From Phyllobacterium endophyticum (lineage in GTDB: Bacteria > Pseudomonadota > Alphaproteobacteria > Rhizobiales > Rhizobiaceae), in contig NZ_PGGN01000001.1 of assembly GCF_003010935.1 (NCBI RefSeq), positions 682,001 to 746,000 on the forward strand: a stretch of 64,000 bases of DNA. The letters run 5' to 3'. Below, in pieces: positions 8,908 to 19,774 of this stretch (the stretch's first letter is position 1; the number at the start of each line of letters is the position of its first letter). The position numbers were made by a program, and so were the translations under genes. A model generated the notes under the pieces. That model worked only from the letters and a program-made list of their open reading frames with translations. It ran no database searches and had not been told where the DNA came from.

Positions 8908-11900
8908 TTATGCGATGACAGGAACTCTGACAGGGATTTCCACGATAACCTTGTGCTCGCCGGTTGCCTCCAATGGAATGCCGCCTTCCAGTTTGGCAAG
9001 TTTCTTGCCATTGACGGTGACCCTGCGGTCCTCCTTTGTCGATGGCCTGACTTCCACATTGTAGCGGGCATCGCCATTCCGCAACACGAAGCTGAAACTG
9101 GCCCATTCCGACGGGAATGCCGGATCGACGAACAATCGGTCATTGCGGCGGCTGATACCTAGAATCCCTTCCGTCGCAACCCGGTAGAGCCAACCCGCCG
9201 AGCCGGTATACCAAGTCCACCCACCGCGTCCACGCATGGGGTCGACCGAGTAAACATCGGCAGCCACGACGTAAGGTTCGACGCGGTAAGACTCGGCTTG
9301 TTCGGACGACAGCGAATGGTTGACCGGGTTGAGCTTCTTGAACCATCGGTACGCCTCGTCGGCATCGCCCAATTTGGCCATGGCGAGGACTGCCCAAGTT
9401 GCAGCATGCGTATATTGCCCGCCGTTTTCGCGCACGCCGACCGGATAGCTCTTGATATAGCCCGGATCGTGCCGCGTCTTGTTGAATGGAGGCGTGAACA
9501 GTTTGATGATATCAACTTCTTCATCGACGAGATGCGTTGCGACAGACCGCATTGCCTGCTTGGCCCTGTCAGGATCGCCATAGCCGGAGATGACACTCCA
9601 GGACTGAGCGATGGAGTCGATCTTGCACTCGTCGCTCTTCTTCGATCCGAGCGGAGCCCCGTCGTCGAAATAGCCGCGGCGGTACCATTCACCATCCCAA
9701 CCATCCTTCTCGAGAGCGATTTTCAGGCTCTCGATATGCTGTTCCCAACGTTCTATGCGCTCCTTGTCCTTGAAATGCCTCGCGATCGGCAAGACATCGC
9801 GCAGTGTACTGATGAGAAACCAGCCAAGCCAGATGCTTTCACCCTTGCCGTCTTCGCCCACCCGGTTCATGCCGTCGTTCCAGTCGCCAGTGAGCATGAG
9901 TGGAAGGCCGTGCGGACCGGTGCGGGCAATTGCAAGGTCCAGCGCCCGCGCGGCATGCTCGTATACGCTGACCTCCTCGCCGGAGATCGAAGGCTGGTAA
10001 AAGGCGTCATGTTCACCGTTTTCGAGTGCCCGCCCTTCGATAAAGGGAATCTTCTCGTCAAGTATGCTCATGTCGCCAGTGACTGAGGTGTAGTGAGCGA
10101 TGGCATAGCCAAGCCAGACTACATCGTCGGAAATCTTCGTTCTGACGCCGGCCCCCGTTGTCGGGAGCCACCAATGCTGGACATCCCCTTCCTTGAACTG
10201 CCGGGCCGAAACATTCAGGATTTGTTTGCGTGCAAGAGACGGGTCGAGGATCAGCATGGACAGCGTATCCTGCAACTGATCGCGGAAGCCAAATGCGCCA
10301 CTCGCCTGGTAGAATGCCGATCGAGCCCAGATGCGGCAGGCAAGGCTCTGGTAAGGAAGCCATCTATTGACCATGACATTGAACGCATCGTCCGGAGTGT
10401 CGATCTGCAATCCGTCAAGGAAGTTCGCCCAGACCGATTTGGAGGCCAGAAGCGTTTCGTCGAACGGCCGTTTGCTGTGGTCTGCAAGAATACGTCGCGC
10501 TTCGTCTTGGCTGCCCGCGTCGCCCATGTAAAAGATGAGTTCCTGCGTTTCGCCGGCTGCGATGCTTATATCGACTGCGAGTGCGGCACAGGGATCACCA
10601 CCAGCCTCCACGAGGTTCGATAACGTCCTTGCCTGCAGCACCGCGTCAGGGCGGTCAACCGACCCGAGACTGCCGAAGAACTCTGCCCTATCGGCAGTAT
10701 AGGACTGTGGCTTGGTATTGGCGGCAAAGAAAGCCACGCGTTCACGGCGATCTATACCGTATGGATTGCGGGCAAACAGCACCCCCGTTTCCGCATCGCA
10801 GGACGGGACGATGAAGGGCGACGTTTTTGCGCGGGCATTGCCCAGCATCCATTCGACAAAACCGTAGACCCGCAATTGCTTGGCCGTACCACCGCTATTG
10901 GTGACCTTTAGGCGCGAAACCCGCACAGGCTGCTGAGGGTCTATAGTGTGCGTCAGCTCAAGTCCTATATTGCCATGCCGCGCTGCGAAGATGGAGTAGC
11001 CTTGACCATGTCTCGTTTCGTATTGGGCAGTGGGGTCGCGCAAGACCGATGCGGTAGGAGAGAATGCGGTGTTCTTGTCCAGGTCTACGACGTAGATCGC
11101 TTCACCAGAGCGGTTGATGACAGGGTCGTTCGACCATTGTGTCAGCTGGTAGTCGCGGCTGTTGCCGGACCAGGTGAAGCCGGCGCCTTCAGCCGAGACA
11201 TGGAAGCCGAATCCCGAATTCGAAATAACGTTGATCCAGGGTTGAGGTGTACTGACCATACCGCCAAGCCGGACAACGTATTCGCCGCTCTTCATGTCAA
11301 AGCCACCGAAGCCATTCCAGAACGCGAGGTCGTCGCCGGATATTTTCGGGCGGCGCTTGCTCATGAGCTGTGTTGGGGCGGGAGCGGCTCCACGCAGGTC
11401 ATCGTTTCCAATGTCACCGGCTATGAGGGTTTTCCCCCGCGTCTCGGTGACAGGAACGAGGTCCGCAGTCAGGCCTGCCATACGTTTCAGCTGTTCGGAG
11501 AGCGACCCGTTCTGCGCATGCATCACGATACGGGCGGAAGCCAGCAGCGTATTATAGCTGGCATCGCTCGTCTGGTCCTTTCTGACAGTGAAGATGTGGA
11601 CACGCGGTCCAAGTTGGGCGCCGCGGGCACGGCTGTTTTCGCAGATCGCTTCCAGTCCGCGCTGGAAATCCTGCGCATATGAGAAGGAACGTTCATTGAT
11701 GACTACGACATCGACGACAAGGCCCTTGGCACGCCAATATTCATGCGCCTTCAGCAGATTCTTCAAAGTTTCCATGTCCGCTTCATCGTCGATGCGCAGA
11801 GCCAGAATTGGAAAATCTCCTGAGATCGACATGGGCCAAAGCTCGGACTGGCTGCCAAGTCCGCTTGCAATGCTCTCCGATGGCATTCGCAGCGCCTTAT

Positions 11901-14900
11901 CCGGATAAATCAGGCTGGTGGCAACGCGCTGGAATTCGGCCGCCTCATCAGGGTTGATGCCAATGTGGTGGAGGCGGACCTGCGAACTCGTCCAAGACAA
12001 TGAAAATTCCCGGGCGAAACAATCGGGATGACGGAAGCGGGCGACGACGTCTTCAAGCTCCTGCCGGTTTGGACGCACCAGCGTCCAGAAAACCAGCGTA
12101 ACCTTCTTGTGCGCGGGAACGCGCACGCGGCAACGCAGTGCGGCGATGGGGTCGAGAACGAAGCCATGACTTCCGCTCAATGTGGCACCATCGTCGAAAG
12201 CCACCGGATCGCGCAACGACCGGCCCCGGCCGATAAAGTTGCGGCGGTCGGTCTCGGCCTGGATTTCCCGCATTGTGCCCGAGCTGTCGCTCACGACATG
12301 CGCCAGATGTATATCGGGGTCGTCACTGCCGCGCTTGCGGCGAGTGGCGTATATTGCATCACCCCGCTGATCGATTTCCGTTTCCACGAACATCTTGGCA
12401 AAAGCCGGATGAGCGGTGTCGGTGTCCTCATTCGTCAGGACGAGTTCGGCATAGGACGTAACCTCGATGATGCGGTCCTTGCTGCCGGTATTGGTGATGA
12501 TGATACGACGACCCTCACCATCGGAATCGGAAGCGACTATGGTTTCCACTGTTGAGTGGATTGTTCCGTTCTCCTTGACGAATTCTGCCTTGTAATCGGC
12601 AAAGATGGTCATGCTTTTTTCGCCCGAAACCCTTACCGGGTCGCCAGTTGCTGACCACCACTCCCCATTCTCGAGGTCCCGGAGGAACAGGAACGTTCCA
12701 TAGCCGCTCTCGAGCGGGTCCGGTTGGAAGCGCGTAATGGCGAGGCCATTCCAGCGGCTGTAGCCACCGCCATTGGCCGTGACCATCACCGAGTAATGTC
12801 CATTCGACATGATCTGCGTTGCGTTGGGTGCGCTCAATGGATTCTGAATGAAGCGAATAGACGCCGTTTCTTCGGAGCTTTCGACGGCTTTCCGCATCGG
12901 GTTCTCGGCCTTGGCTTGCAATACCGGGATTTCGCGCGGCGCCTTTTCCTGCAGCAGGAGCTCGGCGGCTTCAATCACTGGATCCGCATGGAACCTGTCG
13001 CGCATCCGGCCCTCGAACACCACATTGTTGACAGCGACGATCGACATGCCGTGGTGGTGGGCCATGTAGTTGCGAACCACCGCATATTCCTCGTCTTCGC
13101 GCACACGCGATTTGGTGAAATCAACGGCATCATAGAAGCCATATTGGCCAAGCGCGCCCATTGAACGCAGGCGCTGCAAATTCTTGACGGCTGCCGCCGG
13201 CTGGTACTGGCTCGCCATGATGCTTGCATAGGGAGCTACAACGTAGTTTTTGGAGAGGCCGCGCTTGAGACCGAGGGTTGGAACGCCGAAGTTCGTGTAT
13301 TGATAGTTCATTTCCGGGTCGCGGGCGTTGTAGGCCGCTTCAGAAATGCCCCATGGCAAGCCTTTGGACTCGCCATATTCGATCTGGCGCTGCACGATCA
13401 ATTTATTGGTTTGATCCAGCATGCTGCCCAGTGGTTCAATCATGACCAGAGGCGGCATGAGATATTCGAACATCGAACCCGACCAGGAAACGAGCGCACC
13501 GCGCCAGCCCACAGGCACAAGCAGGCGCCCGAGCTTGAACCAATGATCGACCGGAATATCTCCTTTCGCAATGGCGAACAGGCTGGCCAGACGCGCTTCT
13601 GACGCAAGAAGATCGTAGCAGCTGGCGTCCAGTTCGTTGGTTTCCACGCGGAATCCGATCGACAACAGACGCCGCTCCTTGCGTTCCAGGAACGTAAAGT
13701 CAGTGTCGAAAGCTAGCTGCCGCGCCCGTGTCGCGAGTGTTCCCAATCGCTCACGCAAGACGTCCGTGCTCTCGTGGCTGCCAATGGCATCGTCTGTGTG
13801 ACCTTGGCAGGTCTTGACGAGCAGAAGCGCCCATTCGTTGGCCGTGGCGCTGATGAAGGTTTCAAGCTCGCTGTGCAATTCTTCAGTCAGACGCTGGATA
13901 TCGCCCGCAAACAAGGCGAGGTTGATGGTTCGAAGCGACGCCGTTTCCGGCTCCTCCTTGATAGTGGTGATTGCCCGGCGGAAATTGGACACCCGCTCCT
14001 CCAGGCGGCGGCGCAGGGGGCGTAGAACGCGGCGATCATCGGGGATGTCGCTGATCGCTTCTTCCAGGATATCGCCGACATCCAGAATGCCGTCGAGATC
14101 GCTCTGCAGATAGACCGACGGCGCTTCTGCCCATTTCTCCAACGCTGAAGACAAGGCTACAAGATGCCCCGCCAGATTTCCGCTATCCACCGCGGAAACG
14201 TAAAGTGGAAGAAGGGGACTGAGCGTGGTCGTTTCGTACCAGTTATAGAGGTGGCCCCGATACTTCTCCATCTTCTCAAGCGTTTCAAGGGTCTGGTCGA
14301 TACGCGTCAGGGTCTCATTGAAGCTTATCCATCCGAAGTCGCGCGCCGCGACCGTCGAAAGCAGATACATTCCGATATTGGTAGGAGAAGTGCGCGTCGC
14401 GATGACCGGATGCGGATCTTCCTGAAAATTGTCGGGTGGGATGAAGTTTTGCTCTTTTGTGACGAACGTATCGTAATAATGCCAGGTGCGGCGGGCGAAA
14501 CGCCGCAGTTCACCCTTGTCAGACGAGCGAACGTTGAGGTCGTCCAGCGGTTTGGCAGAACGGCTTACCAGCCATGCGATCATTGGCGACAAGAACCAGA
14601 TGAAGGCGAATGGCACGGCCAGGTACCAGGCGGGACTTTGGATCGCCAGTGGTAAACCGATGGCGATCAGAGCGACGATCAAGGCCGGCCACATCAACTG
14701 CAGATAATAACTCAGTGTATCGGGAGAACTGGTTTTCGCCTGTGCCGCGGCGCGCCATTCGAGAAGGTGCTTGCGTGAAATGAAGAGACGATAGAGCGTG
14801 CGAACGATCGCGTCCGTCATCAGGCACGCCATATTGGCGATGAAGGTGATGCGCAGGGCAATGTCTGCGGCACCGGCAAATATATCCGTCAGAATTGCCT

Positions 14901-17523
14901 GGAAGTGGCCCTTGAGAGACAGGTTCATGTCTGTCGGGACAAGATTTGTAAACAGGATCATCGTAGGCACGATGAACATGCTGAAGATCATGAAACATTG
15001 CCACAGCGTCGCCAGTCCGGGAGGAAGCAATGTCCAGCCGGCAATCGAGGCAAGAATCCAGAATATCGGTGTCAGCGATCGGCGAAGATTGTCGACCATC
15101 TTCCAGCGCGTGACGGCGGTGACGCCCGGTCGTGTGCTGAAAAGATAAGGCAGGAGCTGCCAGTCGCCGCGCGTCCAGCGATGATGGCGGGAAATATCGA
15201 CGTTGTAGCCGGTGGGGTAATCCTCGACCACTTCGACATCGCTGACAAGCGCACTGCGCGCATAACCCCCTTCGAGCAGGTCGTGGCTGAGGACAGTGTT
15301 CTCCCCGATCTTGCCATCAAGGGCGGCCTCGAAGAAGTCGATGTCATAAAGGCCCTTGCCGGTGAATGTGCCTTCCCCCAGCACGTCCTGATAAACATCG
15401 GAAACTGCAAAGACATAGGGGTCGATGCCGCGGTTGACCGAAAAGACGCGCTGCAGGAACGAGGCGTCGTCGCCCGTGGTCAGCGAGGGGGTAACACGCG
15501 GCTGCAAGATGGCGTAGCCACTGACGACGCGTCCCGCTTTCGCGCTATAGATGGGCCGATTGAGCGGGTGGATGAGCTTGCCCGCGAGACGGTTCACGGA
15601 GTCTGGGGTCAGACGCGTGTCGGAGTCCAGCGTCATGACGAATTTGATGTCGGCCGGTATTTCCTCGTTCGAGGGAAAATAGGTCGTATCCTTGTCGCCG
15701 CGCAGCAGCAAATTAAGCTCGTGCAGCTTGCCGCGCTTGCGCTCCCAGCCCATCCAGCGGTTTTCTTGGGCGTTGAACAGGCGCTTGCGATGCAGAAGGA
15801 AAAAGCGGGGATTGTTCTGGGTGTAATGTTCATTGAGCGCCGTGATCTTTTCCCGCGCATAATCGAAAACGTCGAGGTCGTCGTCGGTCTGTTCGAACTT
15901 GCTGTCGGCCCAGTCCGTCAGAAGAGCAAAATAAACCTCGCCGCGCGGGTTGGTCAGATAATGCACTTCGAGATTGCGGATGTGCTCATCAACGGAATCG
16001 CGCGAGGTGATGAGAGTTGGCACTGCGACAAGCGTCTTCGCTTCCGGAGGCAGGCCGTTCTTGTATTCAAACCCGATCAGCCGCGTCGGTGGCATGAACA
16101 TCGGTATGATCCAGTTGACGAACCCGTTCGCTGTTTCCATCGTTGGAAACACCGCCAGCAGGGTAAAAAGAAGGTTCATACCGTCGGACAGTCCGGCACG
16201 ATCCAGAACAAAATGGATCAACACCAAAATAGCGATTGAGAAGAATGATGCAGGAGCCCAAAGCCCTGCCAGTCCCAATTTCCGGTAAAAACGCACCCAA
16301 CGTAGCAGAGGCGTTGGCGTATACCCGCACGCATCCTCGAGTTCGGGACGGCCTTCGCCAGCCAGATAGTAGCCGACATCGCGTCTGCGCTGCTCTGTCA
16401 CGCCGCCTTCGCCGCCAGTCTCCTCGGCGCTCTTGCGGGCGAGCTCCAACGCGGCCTGTGTAATATCGTGTTCGCTCTTACCGGACCGGCGTGCAATTTT
16501 TTCGATGCTCACGCGGTATGCATTGCGAGAATGGAAGTCGAGCGCATCGAAGTTCGAGTTTTCGCGTAGCACCGCGTCGACGCCGCTTACTGTCTCGAAC
16601 CAAGTGATCCAGTCGACGTCATCGATCGATTTCAGGCTGCGGATAAGGTTGCCCATGCTCACGCCGCCGGTCGATTGGCGCGTGTGTTCCTGAATGATAG
16701 CGTCCTCGGAGTCGCTGCCATTCTTTTCGAGTTCTTCCTCCAGCCATGCAACTGCAGCGCCCGAGTGAGCCGTGCCGCCACGCAGGCGATAGAGCAAATG
16801 CGTTGCGAAAGTGCTGTCTTTGGCGGCCGTCGTATACTGGGCGAGGAGCTGGGGTAGATTATCCTTGTCGGCGTTCAGCGTGATTTCGTCTGCGACGCTA
16901 TTGGCGAATGCACGCATCCTGCGCGCCCGCTCGACGCGTAACGACAAACGCCGGGCGTTCTCGATAAGGATAAAGCGAACGGCAGATGGAAGCGCCCATA
17001 GCTCACCGATATGCAGCGGTTCGACCGCCTGGAAACCTTCAACGATTGCGCTCAGGCTGTTGAGGGAAAACTGGCTGTCTGTGTGGGCGACGTAAAGCCA
17101 GGCAAGTGCCATGACCCGCGGGATGCTGGGTTGGCTTACAAGCGAAGGCAACTGCCGGAAGAATTTCTTCGGCAGATCACGCTCTACCTGCTGTATGTTC
17201 TGATCGACCAGATAATAATTATCGAGGAGCCACTGGGCCGCCGGCGTAATGGTTTCTCCATTGCGTGCTGCCGCATCGGATGAGCGGTAGGAGTGCAGGA
17301 TCAGCCGTGCATTCTCTACGGTCCGCTGCTCGAAGACGATCGGTTCATAATCCGGCAAGCGGACATCTTCGCCCCTCGCCACCCTCGTCCCGAGGTCCCT
17401 TAGATCGTCGATAGATTTATAGTGAGCCCGTATGGGGTTTGGCTGAACAGCAAAGCTCTGTCCAACAGTCTTCTTCTGTGATGCGAACGCTTGAAAAAAG
17501 CTCAATACGGGCATTGGTTTCAT
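8908..17523 (-). CDS. ndvB: Cyclic beta-1,2-glucan synthase (NdvB/ChvB/Cgs)
   Basis: 2871 residues, the full length expected for this very large inner-membrane enzyme. Order: N-terminal cytoplasmic region; transmembrane helices at about 415-480; GT84 glycosyltransferase domain with the acidic motif DSDTRLTPDS near residue 630 and HHRWTRGDWQLLPY near 780; more membrane helices at about 815-1010; a glucoamylase-like domain with the histidine cluster MAHHHGMS near 1490; carbohydrate-binding repeats; and a C-terminal GH94 phosphorylase domain with DWNDGMN near 2550. Known homologues use UDP-glucose to initiate on themselves, elongate, trim chain length by phosphorolysis and cyclise, making the periplasmic glucan needed for osmotic adaptation and for infection of plant or animal hosts. 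It is preceded by 310 bases without a gene. The start lacks a good ribosome site, so it could lie slightly downstream. Confidence 0.97.
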   Translation of the reverse strand: MKPMPVLSFFQAFASQKKTVGQSFAVQPNPIRAHYKSIDDLRDLGTRVARGEDVRLPDYEPIVFEQRTVENARLILHSYRSSDAAARNGETITPAAQWLLDNYYLVDQNIQQVERDLPKKFFRQLPSLVSQPSIPRVMALAWLYVAHTDSQFSLNSLSAIVEGFQAVEPLHIGELWALPSAVRFILIENARRLSLRVERARRMRAFANSVADEITLNADKDNLPQLLAQYTTAAKDSTFATHLLYRLRGGTAHSGAAVAWLEEELEKNGSDSEDAIIQEHTRQSTGGVSMGNLIRSLKSIDDVDWITWFETVSGVDAVLRENSNFDALDFHSRNAYRVSIEKIARRSGKSEHDITQAALELARKSAEETGGEGGVTEQRRRDVGYYLAGEGRPELEDACGYTPTPLLRWVRFYRKLGLAGLWAPASFFSIAILVLIHFVLDRAGLSDGMNLLFTLLAVFPTMETANGFVNWIIPMFMPPTRLIGFEYKNGLPPEAKTLVAVPTLITSRDSVDEHIRNLEVHYLTNPRGEVYFALLTDWADSKFEQTDDDLDVFDYAREKITALNEHYTQNNPRFFLLHRKRLFNAQENRWMGWERKRGKLHELNLLLRGDKDTTYFPSNEEIPADIKFVMTLDSDTRLTPDSVNRLAGKLIHPLNRPIYSAKAGRVVSGYAILQPRVTPSLTTGDDASFLQRVFSVNRGIDPYVFAVSDVYQDVLGEGTFTGKGLYDIDFFEAALDGKIGENTVLSHDLLEGGYARSALVSDVEVVEDYPTGYNVDISRHHRWTRGDWQLLPYLFSTRPGVTAVTRWKMVDNLRRSLTPIFWILASIAGWTLLPPGLATLWQCFMIFSMFIVPTMILFTNLVPTDMNLSLKGHFQAILTDIFAGAADIALRITFIANMACLMTDAIVRTLYRLFISRKHLLEWRAAAQAKTSSPDTLSYYLQLMWPALIVALIAIGLPLAIQSPAWYLAVPFAFIWFLSPMIAWLVSRSAKPLDDLNVRSSDKGELRRFARRTWHYYDTFVTKEQNFIPPDNFQEDPHPVIATRTSPTNIGMYLLSTVAARDFGWISFNETLTRIDQTLETLEKMEKYRGHLYNWYETTTLSPLLPLYVSAVDSGNLAGHLVALSSALEKWAEAPSVYLQSDLDGILDVGDILEEAISDIPDDRRVLRPLRRRLEERVSNFRRAITTIKEEPETASLRTINLALFAGDIQRLTEELHSELETFISATANEWALLLVKTCQGHTDDAIGSHESTDVLRERLGTLATRARQLAFDTDFTFLERKERRLLSIGFRVETNELDASCYDLLASEARLASLFAIAKGDIPVDHWFKLGRLLVPVGWRGALVSWSGSMFEYLMPPLVMIEPLGSMLDQTNKLIVQRQIEYGESKGLPWGISEAAYNARDPEMNYQYTNFGVPTLGLKRGLSKNYVVAPYASIMASQYQPAAAVKNLQRLRSMGALGQYGFYDAVDFTKSRVREDEEYAVVRNYMAHHHGMSIVAVNNVVFEGRMRDRFHADPVIEAAELLLQEKAPREIPVLQAKAENPMRKAVESSEETASIRFIQNPLSAPNATQIMSNGHYSVMVTANGGGYSRWNGLAITRFQPDPLESGYGTFLFLRDLENGEWWSATGDPVRVSGEKSMTIFADYKAEFVKENGTIHSTVETIVASDSDGEGRRIIITNTGSKDRIIEVTSYAELVLTNEDTDTAHPAFAKMFVETEIDQRGDAIYATRRKRGSDDPDIHLAHVVSDSSGTMREIQAETDRRNFIGRGRSLRDPVAFDDGATLSGSHGFVLDPIAALRCRVRVPAHKKVTLVFWTLVRPNRQELEDVVARFRHPDCFAREFSLSWTSSQVRLHHIGINPDEAAEFQRVATSLIYPDKALRMPSESIASGLGSQSELWPMSISGDFPILALRIDDEADMETLKNLLKAHEYWRAKGLVVDVVVINERSFSYAQDFQRGLEAICENSRARGAQLGPRVHIFTVRKDQTSDASYNTLLASARIVMHAQNGSLSEQLKRMAGLTADLVPVTETRGKTLIAGDIGNDDLRGAAPAPTQLMSKRRPKISGDDLAFWNGFGGFDMKSGEYVVRLGGMVSTPQPWINVISNSGFGFHVSAEGAGFTWSGNSRDYQLTQWSNDPVINRSGEAIYVVDLDKNTAFSPTASVLRDPTAQYETRHGQGYSIFAARHGNIGLELTHTIDPQQPVRVSRLKVTNSGGTAKQLRVYGFVEWMLGNARAKTSPFIVPSCDAETGVLFARNPYGIDRRERVAFFAANTKPQSYTADRAEFFGSLGSVDRPDAVLQARTLSNLVEAGGDPCAALAVDISIAAGETQELIFYMGDAGSQDEARRILADHSKRPFDETLLASKSVWANFLDGLQIDTPDDAFNVMVNRWLPYQSLACRIWARSAFYQASGAFGFRDQLQDTLSMLILDPSLARKQILNVSARQFKEGDVQHWWLPTTGAGVRTKISDDVVWLGYAIAHYTSVTGDMSILDEKIPFIEGRALENGEHDAFYQPSISGEEVSVYEHAARALDLAIARTGPHGLPLMLTGDWNDGMNRVGEDGKGESIWLGWFLISTLRDVLPIARHFKDKERIERWEQHIESLKIALEKDGWDGEWYRRGYFDDGAPLGSKKSDECKIDSIAQSWSVISGYGDPDRAKQAMRSVATHLVDEEVDIIKLFTPPFNKTRHDPGYIKSYPVGVRENGGQYTHAATWAVLAMAKLGDADEAYRWFKKLNPVNHSLSSEQAESYRVEPYVVAADVYSVDPMRGRGGWTWYTGSAGWLYRVATEGILGISRRNDRLFVDPAFPSEWASFSFVLRNGDARYNVEVRPSTKEDRRVTVNGKKLAKLEGGIPLEATGEHKVIVEIPVRVPVIA

Positions 17524-17833
17524 TTCAGTTTGGAAGAACGATTCTTCGGGATTGCAGCACTTGGGCGGTCAGGGACCGATCACCCAACGTTCAGTTTACG
17601 GTCTAATCAGGTCATGGCAATTAAGCTATCACCACTTTTAGCGTTAGCGATCAGTTTTGATGAAAATGAGTCAGATTTCTATTGGTCTTTGTGCGTAATT
17701 TCAGCGTTTCCGCACAGGAGAAAAGCCGCGGCAGCGGCGCTCGTAGCTGAATAGCGCGAGAAGTGCGAGCCTCATGATGGCGCGGAGAGACCCTGGCACC
17801 CTCGATCCCCGGCTTCTCTATCACGCAGTCTTG
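17524..17833. other. 310-bp intergenic region upstream of ndvB
   Basis: No credible gene is present on either strand. The half near ndvB is A/T-rich (17590-17700) and presumably carries the ndvB promoter on the minus strand. The half near cysA is GC-rich with no clear hairpin plus T-run. Confidence 0.6.
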
Positions 17834-18871
17834 CTAGTTTTTCGGAAACACGCGCCAATGTTTGGGCCGAAAAGCGATCAGGCTGGTTTCCCTGGCTGGA
17901 TGATCAGCAGGGATTTCAATCTCCACCCGGCCTTTCGCACCATTGATTTCAAGTTCCACTCGCCGAGTGGCACCAACACGGCGGCTGGCGATGATCTTTC
18001 CTGCAATACGCGCGCCGGAATCGTCGACGAGCTCGACATCATGCGGCCTGAAATAAAGCTGCGCTTCTCCATCAGGCAGGTCGCTCCTCATGCCGAGGGC
18101 CTGGTCACCGAGCCACAATTCACTTTTGTCGACATTGACATCCAGTGCGCTTGATTCGCCGATAAAGCTATAAACAAACGGCGAGTTCGGCCGGTCATAG
18201 ACCTCATCGGGGCTGCCGATCTGCTCAATCCTGCCTTGACTCATGACTACCACGCGGTCGGCCAGTTCCAGTGCTTCATCCTGATCGTGCGTCACGAAAA
18301 CAGTGGTGTGCTTGGTTTTATCGTGGATTTCGCGAAGCCAGCGCCGCAATTCTTTGCGCACTTTGGCATCGAGCGCGCCAAAAGGCTCATCCAGCAGGAG
18401 CACGCGGGGCTCGATAGCCATGGCACGCGCGAGCGCGACGCGTTGGCGCTGACCACCCGAGAGCTGCGCTGGATACCGCTTCTCAAGACCGGAAAGCTGG
18501 ACGAAGTCCAGGAGTTCTGCCGAACGCCGACGAATTTCGTCCTTGCTGGGGCGGCTGGAATTGGGGCGGACCTTGAGTCCGAATCCGACATTGTCGATAA
18601 CTGTCATATGGCGAAACAGCGCGTAGTGCTGGAAGACGAAACCGACATTACGCTCCTGCACCGACTTCAGCGAGGCGTCCTCATCTCCAAAGAAAACCTT
18701 GCCCTCGGTGGGTGTTTCAAGTCCGGCGATAAGGCGCAGCAGGGTGGTCTTGCCCGATCCCGATGGCCCCAGCAGAGCAATAAGCTCGCCTGAATTTATA
18801 TCGAGCGATACGTCATGCAGCGCCGGGAAACGATCGAATTCCTTGCGTACACCACTTACACGAACGTCCAT
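17834..18871 (-). CDS. cysA: Sulfate/thiosulfate ABC transporter ATP-binding protein CysA
   Basis: 345 residues. ABC motifs: Walker [11 protein letters not shown]-loop [14 protein letters not shown], signature [15 protein letters not shown], Walker [13 protein letters not shown], switch His in [10 protein letters not shown]. The C-terminal TOBE-like domain (about 240-345, ending [12 protein letters not shown]) is typical of CysA. It energises sulfate and thiosulfate import through CysT and CysW. It is the last gene of the leftward sbp-cysT-cysW-cysA operon, 15 bases after cysW. Confidence 0.96.
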   Translation of the reverse strand: MDVRVSGVRKEFDRFPALHDVSLDINSGELIALLGPSGSGKTTLLRLIAGLETPTEGKVFFGDEDASLKSVQERNVGFVFQHYALFRHMTVIDNVGFGLKVRPNSSRPSKDEIRRRSAELLDFVQLSGLEKRYPAQLSGGQRQRVALARAMAIEPRVLLLDEPFGALDAKVRKELRRWLREIHDKTKHTTVFVTHDQDEALELADRVVVMSQGRIEQIGSPDEVYDRPNSPFVYSFIGESSALDVNVDKSELWLGDQALGMRSDLPDGEAQLYFRPHDVELVDDSGARIAGKIIASRRVGATRRVELEINGAKGRVEIEIPADHPARETSLIAFRPKHWRVFPKN

Positions 18872-18886
18872 CTAGCCTGTTCCCCT

Positions 18887-19774
18887 TCAATGCCCGCCGA
18901 CGGCGCGAAGCTCCGCCCCGTATCTCAATTCCAGTAAGGTCTTGAGAACGAGTGTCACCAGCGCCAATAGCGCGAGCAGCGAAGCCACAGCAAATGCCGC
19001 GACAAAATTATATTCGTTGTAAAGAATCTCGACGTGCAGCGGCATCGTGTTTGTGAGGCCCCTTATGTGACCCGAAACGACTGAGACCGCCCCAAATTCT
19101 CCCATTGCCCGGGCGTTGCATAGAAGCACGCCATAGAGCAAGCCCCATTTGATGTTGGGAAGCGTGACATGCCAGAACGTCTGCCATCCATTGGCCCCGA
19201 GCGACAATGCGGCTTCCTCGTCGGTCGTGCCCTGTTCCTGCATCAGGGGGATGAGCTCGCGCGCAACGAATGGGAAGGTGACAAAAATCGTCGCCAGGAC
19301 TATTCCGGGAACGGCGAACAAGACTTCGATACCGTGCGATTTGAGCCAGGGTCCGAGCACAGTTTGCGAACTGAACAGCAGCACATATACGAGGCCGGAA
19401 ATAACCGGAGAAACTGAAAACGGCAGATCAATCAAAGTTGTTAGGAAGGCTTTGCCCTTGAACTCGAACTTGGCGATAGACCAGGCGGCTATGACGCCGA
19501 AGATGACATTGAGCGGGACCGCAATGGCGGCGACAAGCAATGTCAGGCGAATTGCCGCCTGTGCATCCGGCTCGGCAAAGGCTGCAATATACTCGGCAGG
19601 GCCTTTGCGGAATGCTTCGACGAAAACCGCCACCAGCGGAAGCAAAAGGAACAAACCCAGGAAAACCAGTGCGATACCGGTAAGGATGAAACGCGACGTG
19701 CGCCGTTCCGTGGTGGCATGACGGGCAGTGGACGATGGGTCCGTTGTATGGACAGGGTCATGCGCCATAGCCAT
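18887..19774 (-). CDS. cysW: Sulfate ABC transporter permease CysW
   Basis: 295 residues with six hydrophobic segments of the binding-protein-dependent permease type. The EAA loop (RELIPLMQEQGTTDEEAALSLGANGWQTFWHVTLP) docks the ATPase. The NARAMGEFGAVSVVSGHIRG segment is strongly characteristic of CysW. A roughly 30-residue soluble leader precedes the first helix. Its start overlaps the end of cysT by 17 bases, consistent with translational coupling. Confidence 0.95.
   Translation of the reverse strand: MAMAHDPVHTTDPSSTARHATTERRTSRFILTGIALVFLGLFLLLPLVAVFVEAFRKGPAEYIAAFAEPDAQAAIRLTLLVAAIAVPLNVIFGVIAAWSIAKFEFKGKAFLTTLIDLPFSVSPVISGLVYVLLFSSQTVLGPWLKSHGIEVLFAVPGIVLATIFVTFPFVARELIPLMQEQGTTDEEAALSLGANGWQTFWHVTLPNIKWGLLYGVLLCNARAMGEFGAVSVVSGHIRGLTNTMPLHVEILYNEYNFVAAFAVASLLALLALVTLVLKTLLELRYGAELRAVGGH

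Noticed and set aside
8908-9162. Small plus-strand frames at the 3' end of the glucan synthase gene
   Set aside because: They are shadows of the GH94 domain and have no ribosome site.
14905-16239. 444-codon plus-strand frame inside the cyclic glucan synthase gene
   Set aside because: It is antisense to the central part of a recognised 2871-codon gene and has no motif of its own.
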